A DNA stretch of 64,000 nt from Marinomonas rhizomae. GTDB lineage: Bacteria > Pseudomonadota > Gammaproteobacteria > Pseudomonadales > Marinomonadaceae. Under the pieces are notes generated by a model that saw nothing but the letters and a program-made list of their open reading frames with translations, had not been told where the DNA came from and made no database searches. The DNA is taken from assembly GCF_003315485.1 (NCBI RefSeq), contig NZ_QNSE01000005.1:62001-126000 (forward strand). Reading direction: 5' to 3'. Positions 50,456 to 60,345 of this stretch are shown one piece after another; the stretch's first letter is position 1; every line of letters begins with the position of its first letter. A program made the translations under genes and the position numbers.

Positions 50456-51762
50456 TGGATATGATGTGGATTTCTATCCTACTGGCGTTTGCCATGCTCG
50501 CCCTTTTATCACTTGGGGTGTGGGTATCGTTTACGCTAATCGCCATTGGTGGTTTGGGCTTAATTCTTTCTGAAAATTACCAGGTCGACTTGCTCTTCGC
50601 GACCTCTAGCTGGGGAGCCAGCACAGCTTGGTCTCTCACAGCTCTGCCGCTATTTATTTGGATGGGCGAAGTCTTGTTTCGTACTCGTTTATCAGAAGAT
50701 TTGTTCAAAGGTTTATCGCCTTGGTTAGGCGGTGTGCCGGGTAAATTGTTGCATGTGAATATTCTTAGCTGTGGCATTTTTGCTGCGGTGTCTGGTTCTT
50801 CTGCGGCAACGGCTGCGACCATTGGCCGCATGACTTTGCCAGAACTGCGCAAGCAAGGTTACAGCGATCGCATGGCTATCGGCACCTTGGCAGGTTCAGG
50901 CACATTGGGACTATTAATTCCGCCATCCATTATTTTGATTGTGTATGGCGTCGCGGCCGAAGTGTCTATCGCTCGATTATTTATCGCGGGCGCTTTGCCT
51001 GGCTTGTTATTAGTCACCCTATTTATGGGCTTTACCATGATCTGGGGGCATCTACACAAAGACGAGCTACCCAAAACAACAGGTCACGAGACCAGCTGGT
51101 CGGCACGCATCAAAGGTTTGCGTAAACTCTTGCCAGTCGTTGGATTAATTGGCTTTGTTTTGGGGTCAATTTATGGTGGCATTACGACGCCAACCGAAGC
51201 CGCTGCTATTGGTGTGGCTGGAGCCTTGGTACTGGCCGCATTCACAGGTTCATTAAGTCGACATAGTTTTATGGACAGCTTATTAGGTGCGGTAAAAAGC
51301 TCCTGTATGATTGGATTCATCCTAGTTGGCGCACACTTTCTAACGCTGGCGATGGGCTTTTTGGGTATCCCTAAAGCTTTGGCCTTGTGGATTTCTGGCA
51401 TGTCTTTGTCGCCAATGGAATTGATCTTATACCTCACCGTTTTGTTCGTGATATTGGGCTGCTTCTTGGATGGAATTTCTGTGGTAGTGCTGACTGTGGC
51501 TGTTATCTTACCTATGGTTCAAGCGGCAAATATTGATCTGCTATGGTTTGGTATTTTCATTGTCTTAGTGGTGGAAATGTCGCAAATAACCCCACCTGTT
51601 GGTTTTAATCTCTTTGTCATTCAGGCCCTGACAGGGAAAAATATTTTGTATGTAGCAAAAGCGGCTCTCCCCTTCTTTTTATTGATTGGCGTTGCTATCT
51701 TGTTGATCAGTATTTTTCCTGAGATCGTCACTTTTTTACCAACCACCATGTCTCAAAACTAA
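50455..51762 (+). CDS. TRAP large permease (DctM type), 5-oxoproline cluster
   Basis: 435 residues, about 12 membrane helices; GTLGLLIPPSIILIVYGVAA, GGITTPTEAAAIGVAGALVL and MSQITPPVGFNLFVIQALTG mark the family. Sodium-driven import. Followed 35 bp later by pxpA. Confidence 0.93.
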   Translation: MDMMWISILLAFAMLALLSLGVWVSFTLIAIGGLGLILSENYQVDLLFATSSWGASTAWSLTALPLFIWMGEVLFRTRLSEDLFKGLSPWLGGVPGKLLHVNILSCGIFAAVSGSSAATAATIGRMTLPELRKQGYSDRMAIGTLAGSGTLGLLIPPSIILIVYGVAAEVSIARLFIAGALPGLLLVTLFMGFTMIWGHLHKDELPKTTGHETSWSARIKGLRKLLPVVGLIGFVLGSIYGGITTPTEAAAIGVAGALVLAAFTGSLSRHSFMDSLLGAVKSSCMIGFILVGAHFLTLAMGFLGIPKALALWISGMSLSPMELILYLTVLFVILGCFLDGISVVVLTVAVILPMVQAANIDLLWFGIFIVLVVEMSQITPPVGFNLFVIQALTGKNILYVAKAALPFFLLIGVAILLISIFPEIVTFLPTTMSQN

Positions 51763-51797
51763 GCTCTTAATACATAAATGAGCACAAGGAACCAAAC

Positions 51798-52565
51798 ATG
51801 AAATTAAATTGCGATATGGGCGAAGCGTTCGGCGCCTGGAAAATGGGTTTAGACGACAAAATCATGCCCTTTGTTGATCAAGCAAACATTGCTTGCGGCT
51901 TCCATGCTTCAGATCCACTGACTATGGCGAAAACCGTTGCCTTAGCGAAACAACATAATGTGACCATTGGTGCGCATCCCGCTTACCCAGATTTGGTCGG
52001 TTTTGGCCGTCGCAACATGGACATTGCACCTGCGGAATTGAAAGCCCTAATTCAATACCAAATCGGAGCGTTAAAAGGCATCTGCGAAAGCCAAAACACT
52101 CAAGTAACTTACGTCAAACCTCATGGCGCTTTGTACAATACCATGATGGCGGATTTCACCGTATTAGACACGGTTATGCAAGCCGTTAGTGAACTGGATA
52201 ACCACTTGATACTCATGGTCATGGCGGTTCCGGAAGCGCCACAGATCAAACTCATGGCCGAAAAATACGGTATTCAAGTTTGGTTTGAAGCATTTTCCGA
52301 CCGTTTATACACTGACGAAGGTCGACTCACGCCTCGTAAAGAAGCACACGCCGTTCACGCCAGTTTTGAACTGATTGAGAAACAAGTCGAGCAGCTATGT
52401 GAAACCGGCACATTAACAACTGCCTCAGGCAAGCAACTAGCGATCCACGCCGATACTATTTGTGTGCATGGCGATGGTGATCATGCGCTGGATGCAGTTA
52501 TGCGTATTCGCACTCTGGTTGACCGACTAAAACTCAATCAGCCAAACAAGACAAACGCGAACTAA
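51798..52565 (+). CDS. pxpA: 5-oxoprolinase subunit A (LamB/YcsF family)
   Basis: 255 residues. Opens MKLNCDMGEAFGAWKMG, the family hallmark, with IACGFHASDPLTM, IGAHPAYPDLVGFGRR and VKPHGALYN. With PxpB and PxpC it forms the prokaryotic ATP-dependent 5-oxoprolinase that opens 5-oxoproline to glutamate. AAGGAACCAAAC precedes the ATG. Four bases separate it from pxpB. Confidence 0.96.
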   Translation: MKLNCDMGEAFGAWKMGLDDKIMPFVDQANIACGFHASDPLTMAKTVALAKQHNVTIGAHPAYPDLVGFGRRNMDIAPAELKALIQYQIGALKGICESQNTQVTYVKPHGALYNTMMADFTVLDTVMQAVSELDNHLILMVMAVPEAPQIKLMAEKYGIQVWFEAFSDRLYTDEGRLTPRKEAHAVHASFELIEKQVEQLCETGTLTTASGKQLAIHADTICVHGDGDHALDAVMRIRTLVDRLKLNQPNKTNAN

Positions 52566-52568
52566 ATT

Positions 52569-53273
52569 ATGAGCAGTAAAGATTTCCCGAATATAGAAAT
52601 GGTCAGCAATCAGTCCTGCTTGTTGACCTTTAGTCAGGTGATTAGCGAACCAACCTCCAATTACATTGCCCAAGTTACACAACACTTGGTGCAGTTGGCT
52701 GGCATTGTGGATTTAGTACCATCTTACACCACACTTTTAGTGGTATTTGACGACGATCATTACGACCGCTTTGCTATTTTTAAAACGATTCGCCAGACCA
52801 TAGAAGCCATTGATCCAAATGATTTTTCAGTCAAAGATCAGCGTGAAGTGGTGATTCCTGTGTATTATGGCAAAGAAGTCGCTCCAGACATCGACGATGT
52901 TGCCAACCATTGCAAACTGAGTGTCGACGAAGTGATTAAGCGCCACCACGAGACAACCTATCGAGCGTATGCTATTGGCTTTACGCCTGGATTCGCCTTC
53001 TTGGGCAATACGCCAGATGAACTTCACACACCACGAAAAACCACTCCTCGCTTAAAAGTACCTACTGGCAGCGTGGCATTAGCCGAAAATCAAACGGCGG
53101 TTTATCCCAGTGTGACACCAGGCGGATGGCAAATTATTGGACGTACTCCTGTCAACTTGATTGATTGGGGCAGTAAAAATCTCGCGCTTATTGCGATGGG
53201 GGATTCTGTTCGATTCGAGCCTATTTCTCGGGATGAGTTCTTAGTGCAAGGAGGGCTGCTCGATGGCTTTTAA
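52569..53273 (+). CDS. pxpB: 5-oxoprolinase subunit B (KipI family)
   Basis: 234 residues. KipI-like: VIPVYYGKEVAPDIDDVA, AIGFTPGFAFLGNTPDEL, TPRLKVPTGSVALAENQ and VTPGGWQIIGRTPV, all present. Subunit of the 5-oxoprolinase; its stop lies 11 bases inside pxpC, so the two are coupled. Confidence 0.95.
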   Translation: MSSKDFPNIEMVSNQSCLLTFSQVISEPTSNYIAQVTQHLVQLAGIVDLVPSYTTLLVVFDDDHYDRFAIFKTIRQTIEAIDPNDFSVKDQREVVIPVYYGKEVAPDIDDVANHCKLSVDEVIKRHHETTYRAYAIGFTPGFAFLGNTPDELHTPRKTTPRLKVPTGSVALAENQTAVYPSVTPGGWQIIGRTPVNLIDWGSKNLALIAMGDSVRFEPISRDEFLVQGGLLDGF

Positions 53274-54186
53274 CGTAATCAAACCTGGTTTATTAGCGTT
53301 GGTTCAAGACTTGGGGCGTCATGGGCACCAGTCTATCGGCCTAACCACAGGTGGACCAATGGATGAAGTCGCTTTTCGCTGGGGCAATGCCCTACTCGAC
53401 AACGACTGCAATTGCCCAGAAATAGAAATCACCTTTGGCATGTTGACATTGGAAGCGCAAGCAGACACTAGCATAGCTATCACAGGTGCAGATCTTGCTG
53501 CGACACTGAACGACAAAAGCATCACGCCTTGGCAAACTTACGCGATTAAAAAAGGCGATGTGTTAGCTTTCCAGCAGCCAATTTGGGGGTTACGTGCTTA
53601 TCTTGCGGTGAAAGGCGGTTTCCACTGTGAACCGACATTAGGTAGCGTTGCCACCGTGGTACGTGAAAAAATTGGTGGATTAACAGGTAACGGCGACAAG
53701 CTGCAAAAAGGTGACGTCTTAGCCTATCAAGCTTACCATGATCATGAAAAACGATCAGTACCGCGCTTGGCGATACCGAATTATGGCAATAGAGAAATAC
53801 CGGTAATTTTGGGCTATCAATACCAATCTTTTTCTTCTTTAGAACGGGCAAACTTTTTCTCTAGCGATTATAAAGTGTCATCAAATTCAGACCGCATGGG
53901 CTATCGCTTAGAAGGGCAAGAGATACATTCCAATCTGAAAGGAATTATCTCCGAAGGCATTGCTTATGGCGCCATTCAAATTCCCAAAGATGGCCAGCCT
54001 ATTGTCTTATTACAAGACAGACAAACCATCGGTGGTTATCCCAAAATAGGCTGTGTAACTCGTATTGGCGGTAGTATTTTGGCACAACAAAAGCCGGGAG
54101 ATGTTATCCAGTTCACTCCCATCACAGTTGATCAAGCAGAACAAGAGCGTCATTTGCAAATGGCTCGACTTACTCAGTGGCGATAG
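53263..54186 (+). CDS. pxpC: 5-oxoprolinase subunit C (KipA family)
   Basis: 307 residues. KipA-like: VIKPGLLALVQDLGRHGHQS, GLTTGGPMDEVAFRWGNALL, ITGADLAATLND, SNSDRMGYRLEG and IGGYPKIGCVTR. Completes the ATP-dependent 5-oxoprolinase. End of the operon, followed by a terminator hairpin at 54221 and a separate palindrome at 54295. Confidence 0.95.
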   Translation: MAFNVIKPGLLALVQDLGRHGHQSIGLTTGGPMDEVAFRWGNALLDNDCNCPEIEITFGMLTLEAQADTSIAITGADLAATLNDKSITPWQTYAIKKGDVLAFQQPIWGLRAYLAVKGGFHCEPTLGSVATVVREKIGGLTGNGDKLQKGDVLAYQAYHDHEKRSVPRLAIPNYGNREIPVILGYQYQSFSSLERANFFSSDYKVSSNSDRMGYRLEGQEIHSNLKGIISEGIAYGAIQIPKDGQPIVLLQDRQTIGGYPKIGCVTRIGGSILAQQKPGDVIQFTPITVDQAEQERHLQMARLTQWR

Positions 54187-54220
54187 TCTAACAGAGTCGC
54201 ACCTCATCGATTCAGCCAAA

Positions 54221-54250
54221 GGCGCTAAGTTAAAATAGCGCCTCTTTTCC
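54221..54250 (+). terminator. Terminator of the 5-oxoproline operon
   Basis: GGCGCTA (54221-54227) and TAGCGCC (54236-54242) with an 8-base loop, then TCTTTTCC, 34 bp after the pxpC stop. Confidence 0.85.
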
Positions 54251-54294
54251 TCTCTGCCAACGCAATAACATTGGTTTCGCAACACAAAGTATGC

Positions 54295-54318
54295 GACCTA
54301 ATAGCGCGCTATTAGGTC
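54295..54318. repeat. 24-bp perfect loopless palindrome
   Basis: GACCTAATAGCG (54295-54306) followed directly by its reverse complement to 54318, then AGCTCTTTTA. With no loop and only a short T run it looks more like a protein-binding site or relic than a terminator. It stands about 246 bp before the histidine kinase start; 54319-54564 otherwise has no gene. Confidence 0.7.
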
Positions 54319-54564
54319 AGCTCTTTTACATTTTGTATCACAGCAGTAAAAGAGCGCAACAAACAGACAGCCATCCTTACACATCATGACACATCACCGT
54401 CTGAGTTTTACGAGCATATCCGTTACGCTTAATGTATAAACGAAAGCAGAATTTTAAAAAGTCTCAGTTCATACCTTTTGATTCTATCGCGCCCCTCAAA
54501 TGGACTTGTGATGATCCAAAATTATCTGCTCAAACCGTTACATGCTATTAAAAACAGGGACCTA

Positions 54565-57500
54565 ATGCGTAAATTTAACCGTTTCAACAATACTACTTTT
54601 CTACTTGTCTGGGTCATGGCAGGCGTGGTGCTGTTTGCAACTCTCATTGGTGCGGCCATTTTGCTCGACACCATTCAAAATCTACGCATCCAACAGCAAC
54701 AGTTGGTTGAGCAACAAAATGCCATGTTGCGCAACACGGTTCAACTGCGTGAAATCGTTCCCGCTCAGCACAACACCATGCACCAACATTTGACGGAAAG
54801 TGATCACAACCATGATCTGGAGTCAGAAGCGTGGCTAAAACAGTACCAAAAAGCGGCGACCAACTTACAGAACAGTTCAGAACAGCAAGTAGAACTGTTG
54901 GCTTTGGCAGACCTTCTCAAACAACAAGGCATGGCAATTGAGAGTATTTTTAATCGCATCGAACACTGGCATGAACGCAAAGCGGAATTTGTTGCACAGT
55001 CTGATTTGAACCAACGCATCGAACAAGCTCAATTGAAAGTCGAAGCCCTGCGCAGCCTAGCAAACGCCTTAAACAGTCGCTATCGCCAACAGGAAAATCG
55101 CACCCTATACGAATACAACGATCAGCAAGAGGGCAACCAATCCAATCTTCTTGAATACTATATAAGTTTGAGAGACACCCATCTAGATAACGCGCTAACA
55201 ACCATAATCGAAGATGTAATCGCCCTTGATAGTGCTTTATTTTCACTATTTTATGTCAATAACATTAACGAGTTAAACGACGTCATCAATAACACCTTGA
55301 CCCCGTCTATTGTGCTTTTGGAAGAGGCTATTGAGGTAATTCGTTCTGCTTACCCTGCTTATGCATCCAGTATTGAACGACAGCTAAGTGATCTGCAAAC
55401 CATTCTCTATAGCAATGAACAGCCACGTTCAGACAGCATACAAACGGTACTTCAAGCACAAACCGCGCTGCTGAGTGACCTACAAAAAAACATCGCGCTC
55501 ACCAGCGAAGCTGACGTTCTCGGTCAAGTGCTGGACAATACGTTTTTACCCATTGAGTCTTATCTTGATCAGATCAATGTTTTGGTACAAAAAGAATCTC
55601 ATTCATTTGAAAAACGGATTGGGGACGAACTGCAAGCCGTTAGCGTGCAATCTGGTCTTATCAGCGTGGGAACGATTTTGATCACGCTTTTATTAGCGTG
55701 GGCCATTTCAAAGAAACTGTCTCGTCAGCTGAAACACATCGTAGAAAGCGAAGACCGTTTTCGCTCTATGTTTGAGTCCTCTCCCGATCCCGCTTGGATC
55801 ATGGTGAACGAAAAAATAGTAGAGTGTAATAAAGCAGCTTGTAGCAAATTAGGCCATATTTGCAGTGATCTCAAGCAACGTTCATTCATCCATCTCACGC
55901 CAACCCTTCAAGCCAATGGAAAACATTCGGCAGGGGAACTTGAGACACTGATCAAAACCGTTAAAGCAACAGGTCAAGCACAGGCTGAATGGCTTTTCAA
56001 AGGTGATAAAGCACAGCCGATATACGCAGACATGACCTTACTGTCGGTCTCATACCAAGATCAGAAAGCCATCATTTGCACGTGGCGAGACATCACCAAA
56101 CGTCAACAAACCCAGCGCTCTTTAGAGTCTTACAAAGAGCAATTGGAACACGAGATTGAAGAGCAAACCTTTGAGCTGAAACAAGCGAAAGACATCGCCG
56201 AAAAAGCCAACCAAGCAAAAAGTGACTTTCTAGCCAACATGAGTCATGAAATTCGTACACCAATGAACTCCATTATCGGCATGTCTCATCTGGCGTTACA
56301 AACAGGGCTTGATGAGAAACCTCAAAACTACATTCAAAAGGTCTTGGGGTCTGCAGAATCACTACTCGGCATCATTAACGACATCTTAGATTTTTCAAAA
56401 ATTGAAGCTGGTAAAGTAGAAATCGAAAAGCACCCTTTCCACCTGCAAGATGTGTTGTCGGATGTGGCCAATATTTTGGCGTTAAAAATCGAGGACAAGG
56501 GTCTTGAGCTCATCTTTAATGTCTCACCAGAGTTACCGAATCACTTTGTTGGAGACGCCTTACGCCTCAGACAAATCCTACTTAATTTAGGCAACAATGC
56601 GGTCAAATTCACCAACAGTGGCGAAGTCATTATCCATGTTGAATTAAACCAGGTCCTCAATGATCAAGAGATAGAGTTGCATTTTTCCGTCCAAGATACC
56701 GGCATCGGCATTAGCGAAGAGAGTAAAAAGCATCTTTTTCGCTCCTTTTCGCAAGCGGATTCGTCAACGACTCGACGTTTTGGCGGAACCGGCTTAGGGC
56801 TGGCCATTTCAAAGCAATTGTCGGAGCTCATGGGCGGCGAAATCTGGGTGGAAAGTGAGGAACATCTCGGCAGTACGTTCCACTTCACCATTCAACTGTC
56901 CACATCCGATGCCATAAGCCAAAAGGGTGATGTGACGCACATGCCAAGCATCCAACGCGTTTTAGTAGTGGATGATAATGACGCCGCACGAGAAATACTC
57001 AGTTCGAACGTCAAAGCCTTGGGGCTGTGTTGTGATTCTGCAAAAGATGGCTTTGAAGCCCTTGAAAGAGTGCAACGAGCGAAATCAGAAGGCAATGATT
57101 ACCAGCTTATTTTGGTAGATTGGCAAATGCCTAGAATGGATGGCATCGAAACCTGTCGCCACATACTAGATCAGTCCGCCAATACGCTGCCGACTATGAT
57201 CATGGTGACGGCGCACAGCCTAGCCACGGTAAGACAAGCTTCCAGTGATTTGAACATCGCAGGCTACTTGACCAAGCCAGTGACTCTATCGAGTTTATTT
57301 GATGCCATCATGTCGTCTCATCGTATGGATCAAACGGTGATCACCAAGCAAGTCTTACCAAGCGAGCAACCAGCGCAGTATTTGAACCTACAGGGTGCGC
57401 GTGTTCTGTTAGTAGAAGATAACGAGATCAACCGAGAGTTGGCAGAAGAGTTATTGAACCAACAAAAAGTCGAACTGAGCGTGGCAATGAATGGTCAAGA

Positions 57501-58416
57501 GGCCCTAGAGCTGGTTGACCGTCAAATCTTTGATCTGGTGCTAATGGATTGCCAGATGCCAGTAATGGATGGCTATCAAGCAACGCGTCTCATTCGCCAA
57601 CAAGCAAAATTTGCAGATTTGCCTATCATTGCTCTGACCGCCAACGTATTAACTCATGACATTCAAAGAGCCATGGAAGCTGGCATGAACGATCATATTG
57701 CTAAGCCCATTAACATCCACAATATGTTTTCGACTATGTCCACATGGTTGCCTGAGGCGACATCGCCATCAGCGCACACCTCGTCGACCGATTTACCTGT
57801 TGATGAAGAAGTAAATTTATTACCAAACTTGGCCTTGCCTCACCTGCCGAACATCAACATTAAACAAGGTCTAAAGCATGCTCACACAGAAGCCCTCTAT
57901 TGCAAAATGTTGACCCGTTTCCTTGAAAAATACCAAACCTTTATCACGGAATTCGAACAACATTTGGTAAGACAAGAATGGGACGATGCGACTCGTTTGA
58001 GCCACACCTTAAAATCGATTGCCGCCACACTTGGCATGACCAGCCTGAGCAGGATAGCCGCCAAGTTAGAGGCAGATTGCTTACAACAAGACGCCAAAGC
58101 CGAGCTGGCATTCGAACTCGAAACCATCCTCAGTGGATTGATGCTGTGGCAATCAAAATTGCCAAAAGACATCGACCTTCAACATGAGGAAAAAGCCTTA
58201 AACGTCGAAGAAAAACAACAGCAACTCAGAGAGCTGCGCCATTACTTGGAGCAAAACTCAATACAAGCACAAGATCTTGCACTGAAGCTTGCCCCTTACT
58301 TTAACAAGGCCGATGAAAAAGCCTTATTCAAATTAATTTGTGATGCTGTAACCTATTATGACTTTGATAGCGCCTTAGCTTGCATCGACAATTTAGACAA
58401 AAAGATTCAATCTTAG
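54565..58416 (+). CDS. Hybrid sensor histidine kinase (PAS-HisKA-HATPase-REC-REC-HPt)
   Basis: 1283 residues from the ATG at 54565 (AGGGA 5 bases upstream); a TTG at 54478 and an ATG at 54511 would lengthen it. TM helix 1 (about 16-38), a long, mainly helical periplasmic part (about 40-345), TM helix 2 (about 370-395), a PAS domain (about 400-520), HisKA with phospho-His561 in [12 protein letters not shown], HATPase with [15 protein letters not shown] and [10 protein letters not shown], two receiver domains with phospho-Asp852 and Asp995, and an HPt domain with His1147 ([14 protein letters not shown]). A BarA-type phosphorelay. The sensor fits no ligand family I know. An HD-GYP response regulator follows 11 bp after. 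Confidence 0.93.
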   Translation: MRKFNRFNNTTFLLVWVMAGVVLFATLIGAAILLDTIQNLRIQQQQLVEQQNAMLRNTVQLREIVPAQHNTMHQHLTESDHNHDLESEAWLKQYQKAATNLQNSSEQQVELLALADLLKQQGMAIESIFNRIEHWHERKAEFVAQSDLNQRIEQAQLKVEALRSLANALNSRYRQQENRTLYEYNDQQEGNQSNLLEYYISLRDTHLDNALTTIIEDVIALDSALFSLFYVNNINELNDVINNTLTPSIVLLEEAIEVIRSAYPAYASSIERQLSDLQTILYSNEQPRSDSIQTVLQAQTALLSDLQKNIALTSEADVLGQVLDNTFLPIESYLDQINVLVQKESHSFEKRIGDELQAVSVQSGLISVGTILITLLLAWAISKKLSRQLKHIVESEDRFRSMFESSPDPAWIMVNEKIVECNKAACSKLGHICSDLKQRSFIHLTPTLQANGKHSAGELETLIKTVKATGQAQAEWLFKGDKAQPIYADMTLLSVSYQDQKAIICTWRDITKRQQTQRSLESYKEQLEHEIEEQTFELKQAKDIAEKANQAKSDFLANMSHEIRTPMNSIIGMSHLALQTGLDEKPQNYIQKVLGSAESLLGIINDILDFSKIEAGKVEIEKHPFHLQDVLSDVANILALKIEDKGLELIFNVSPELPNHFVGDALRLRQILLNLGNNAVKFTNSGEVIIHVELNQVLNDQEIELHFSVQDTGIGISEESKKHLFRSFSQADSSTTRRFGGTGLGLAISKQLSELMGGEIWVESEEHLGSTFHFTIQLSTSDAISQKGDVTHMPSIQRVLVVDDNDAAREILSSNVKALGLCCDSAKDGFEALERVQRAKSEGNDYQLILVDWQMPRMDGIETCRHILDQSANTLPTMIMVTAHSLATVRQASSDLNIAGYLTKPVTLSSLFDAIMSSHRMDQTVITKQVLPSEQPAQYLNLQGARVLLVEDNEINRELAEELLNQQKVELSVAMNGQEALELVDRQIFDLVLMDCQMPVMDGYQATRLIRQQAKFADLPIIALTANVLTHDIQRAMEAGMNDHIAKPINIHNMFSTMSTWLPEATSPSAHTSSTDLPVDEEVNLLPNLALPHLPNINIKQGLKHAHTEALYCKMLTRFLEKYQTFITEFEQHLVRQEWDDATRLSHTLKSIAATLGMTSLSRIAAKLEADCLQQDAKAELAFELETILSGLMLWQSKLPKDIDLQHEEKALNVEEKQQQLRELRHYLEQNSIQAQDLALKLAPYFNKADEKALFKLICDAVTYYDFDSALACIDNLDKKIQS

Positions 58417-58427
58417 CGAGTTAGATT

Positions 58428-59531
58428 ATGACCAATATCAGCAACCTTTATCCCGTCGATGACACACAGCAAGCAAGCATCTTGCTGGTTGATGACACAC
58501 CGGAAAATATCGATCTATTGGCCGCCTCTCTCCGTGACGACTACCAATTAAAAGTCGCCCTTAGCGGTGCACGTGCCTTGGCCATCGCACAAGATAAAGA
58601 CATGCCAAAGCCAGACCTTATTTTACTTGATGTAATGATGCCTGAAATGGATGGTTACGAAGTTTGTTCACGCTTAAAAGCGGACCCAACAACCGCTCAC
58701 ATCCCAGTCATTTTTGTGACCGCCAAACATGACGCTGGGGATGAAGAATACGGCTTCGATCTAGGAGCTGTGGATTATATTACCAAACCTTTTACTCCCA
58801 GATTAGTACGCGCCCGTGTACGCACTCATTTAGCCTTACACAATCAAAATCAACAACTATTCAAACAGGTTCAAGAACGCACCCAAGCGCTGCAAGACAG
58901 CAAAATACGTATCATTCAACATCTTGGTAGAGCGGTTGAATATAAAGACAATGAAACCGGCGCGCATGTTATCAGAATGAGTCACATCACACGCCTATTG
59001 GCCGAACACATCGTCAATGATCAGGCTTGGGTAGAACGCATTTTTCAAGCCGCGCCTATGCATGATGTTGGTAAAATTGGGATTTCTGACGACATTCTTC
59101 GCAAACCAGGCAAACTCACGCCTGAGGAATGGGTTCAGATGAAACATCACCCTCTTATCGGTGCGCAGATTCTTGAATCTGACGATGACCCCTTGCTACT
59201 GATGGCCAGTGTGATTTCGTTAACACATCATGAAAAATGGGATGGCAGTGGTTACCCGAACAACTTGATGGCAGATCAAATTCCATTAGAAGGCCGCATA
59301 GTGGCAATCGCCGATGTGATTGATGCCTTGATGTCCAAACGACCTTATAAGGAGCCTTGGACTACTGAACAAACTATCGAGTATGTAGACGAACAAAAAG
59401 GCAAACACTTCGATCCTGGCTTAGCCGACTTGGCCATTAAGCTCATGCCACACATTGTTGAAATCCGAGCCTTGTACCCAGATGAACCATCTGACCCACT
59501 CGGTTATAGTTTTTTTAAATTAGCACACTAG
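58428..59531 (+). CDS. HD-GYP response regulator (RpfG-like c-di-GMP phosphodiesterase)
   Basis: 367 residues. N-terminal receiver domain with acceptor Asp68 (LILLDVMMPEMDGYEV) and KP at about 125, then HD-GYP domain: H212-D213 in MHDVGKIG, the later HHEKWDGSGYPNN with the GYP motif, and NETGAHVIRMSHI at the start. HD-GYP domains hydrolyse cyclic di-GMP to GMP. Starts 11 bp after the hybrid kinase stop, so the kinase's HPt domain most likely phosphorylates it. Ends with Pro/Leu-rich tail after the catalytic domain. Confidence 0.94.
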   Translation: MTNISNLYPVDDTQQASILLVDDTPENIDLLAASLRDDYQLKVALSGARALAIAQDKDMPKPDLILLDVMMPEMDGYEVCSRLKADPTTAHIPVIFVTAKHDAGDEEYGFDLGAVDYITKPFTPRLVRARVRTHLALHNQNQQLFKQVQERTQALQDSKIRIIQHLGRAVEYKDNETGAHVIRMSHITRLLAEHIVNDQAWVERIFQAAPMHDVGKIGISDDILRKPGKLTPEEWVQMKHHPLIGAQILESDDDPLLLMASVISLTHHEKWDGSGYPNNLMADQIPLEGRIVAIADVIDALMSKRPYKEPWTTEQTIEYVDEQKGKHFDPGLADLAIKLMPHIVEIRALYPDEPSDPLGYSFFKLAH

Positions 59532-59612
59532 ATAATAACAATTTTATTAATTTCTGGATGTCTTCTATTATGTATCTCGTTGGTAACGCAAACACTTATT
59601 AGGAGATACACA

Positions 59613-60170
59613 ATGATCAACACTCAAATCAAACCCTTTAATGCAACTGCTTTTAAAAACGGCGAATTCGTAGAAATCTCTGAAAAAGACGTACTAGGCA
59701 AATGGGCCGTGTTCTTCTTCTACCCTGCTGACTTCACTTTCGTTTGCCCAACTGAGCTTGGTGACGTAGCAGATAAATACGAAGAGCTACAATCTCGCGG
59801 CGTTGAAGTATTTTCTGTGTCAACAGACACTCACTTCACTCACAAAGCTTGGCACGACAGCTCTGACACCATTGGTAAAATCAACTACTTCATGGTTGGT
59901 GACCAAACTGGCAACATCACTAACAACTTCAACGTAATGCGTGAAGGTCAAGGCCTTGCAGATCGTGCTACTTTCCTAATCGATCCAGAAGGTACTATCC
60001 AAGCAATGGAAATCACGGCAGAAGGTATCGGTCGTGACGCTGAAGACCTACTTCGCAAAGTGAAAGCGGCACAATACGTTGCAGCTCACCCAGGTGAAGT
60101 TTGCCCAGCGAAATGGAAAGAAGGTGAAGCGACTCTTGCTCCTTCTCTAGATCTAGTCGGCAAAATCTAA
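59613..60170 (+). CDS. ahpC: Alkyl hydroperoxide reductase subunit C (peroxiredoxin)
   Basis: 185 residues from the ATG at 59613 (AGGAGAT 8 bases upstream; an earlier in-frame codon at 59580 is not used). Typical 2-Cys peroxiredoxin: peroxidatic C45 in [10 protein letters not shown] and resolving C164 in GEVCPAKW. Reduces peroxides with electrons from AhpF. Codon use is strongly biased to a few codons, as in highly expressed genes. A hairpin follows before ahpF. Confidence 0.97.
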   Translation: MINTQIKPFNATAFKNGEFVEISEKDVLGKWAVFFFYPADFTFVCPTELGDVADKYEELQSRGVEVFSVSTDTHFTHKAWHDSSDTIGKINYFMVGDQTGNITNNFNVMREGQGLADRATFLIDPEGTIQAMEITAEGIGRDAEDLLRKVKAAQYVAAHPGEVCPAKWKEGEATLAPSLDLVGKI

Positions 60171-60184
60171 GACGACTTCCCTGC

Positions 60185-60207
60185 AGTTGGGTGCGCCGCA
60201 CCCAACT
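60185..60207 (+). terminator. Hairpin between ahpC and ahpF
   Basis: AGTTGGGTGC-GCC-GCACCCAACT: perfect 10-bp GC-rich stem 15 bp after ahpC. Not followed by a T run. May protect or partly end the ahpC message, giving more AhpC than AhpF. Confidence 0.6.
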
Positions 60208-60345
60208 TCGGGCTTTCGCCAACTCTTGGACAACAGCCCTCAATAATTCAAATTTCGGTACTCAATCTTCAAGCCACGCTTGCTAGGTATGACTTTTTTC
60301 GCCCGAAATTTATGGTAACTCTCAATTTTAAACGGATTAGACACT

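Noticed and set aside
59532-59612. Possible OxyR site before ahpC
   Set aside because: AT-rich sequence without the four spaced ATAG/CTAT elements; regulation by OxyR is likely in general but not visible here.
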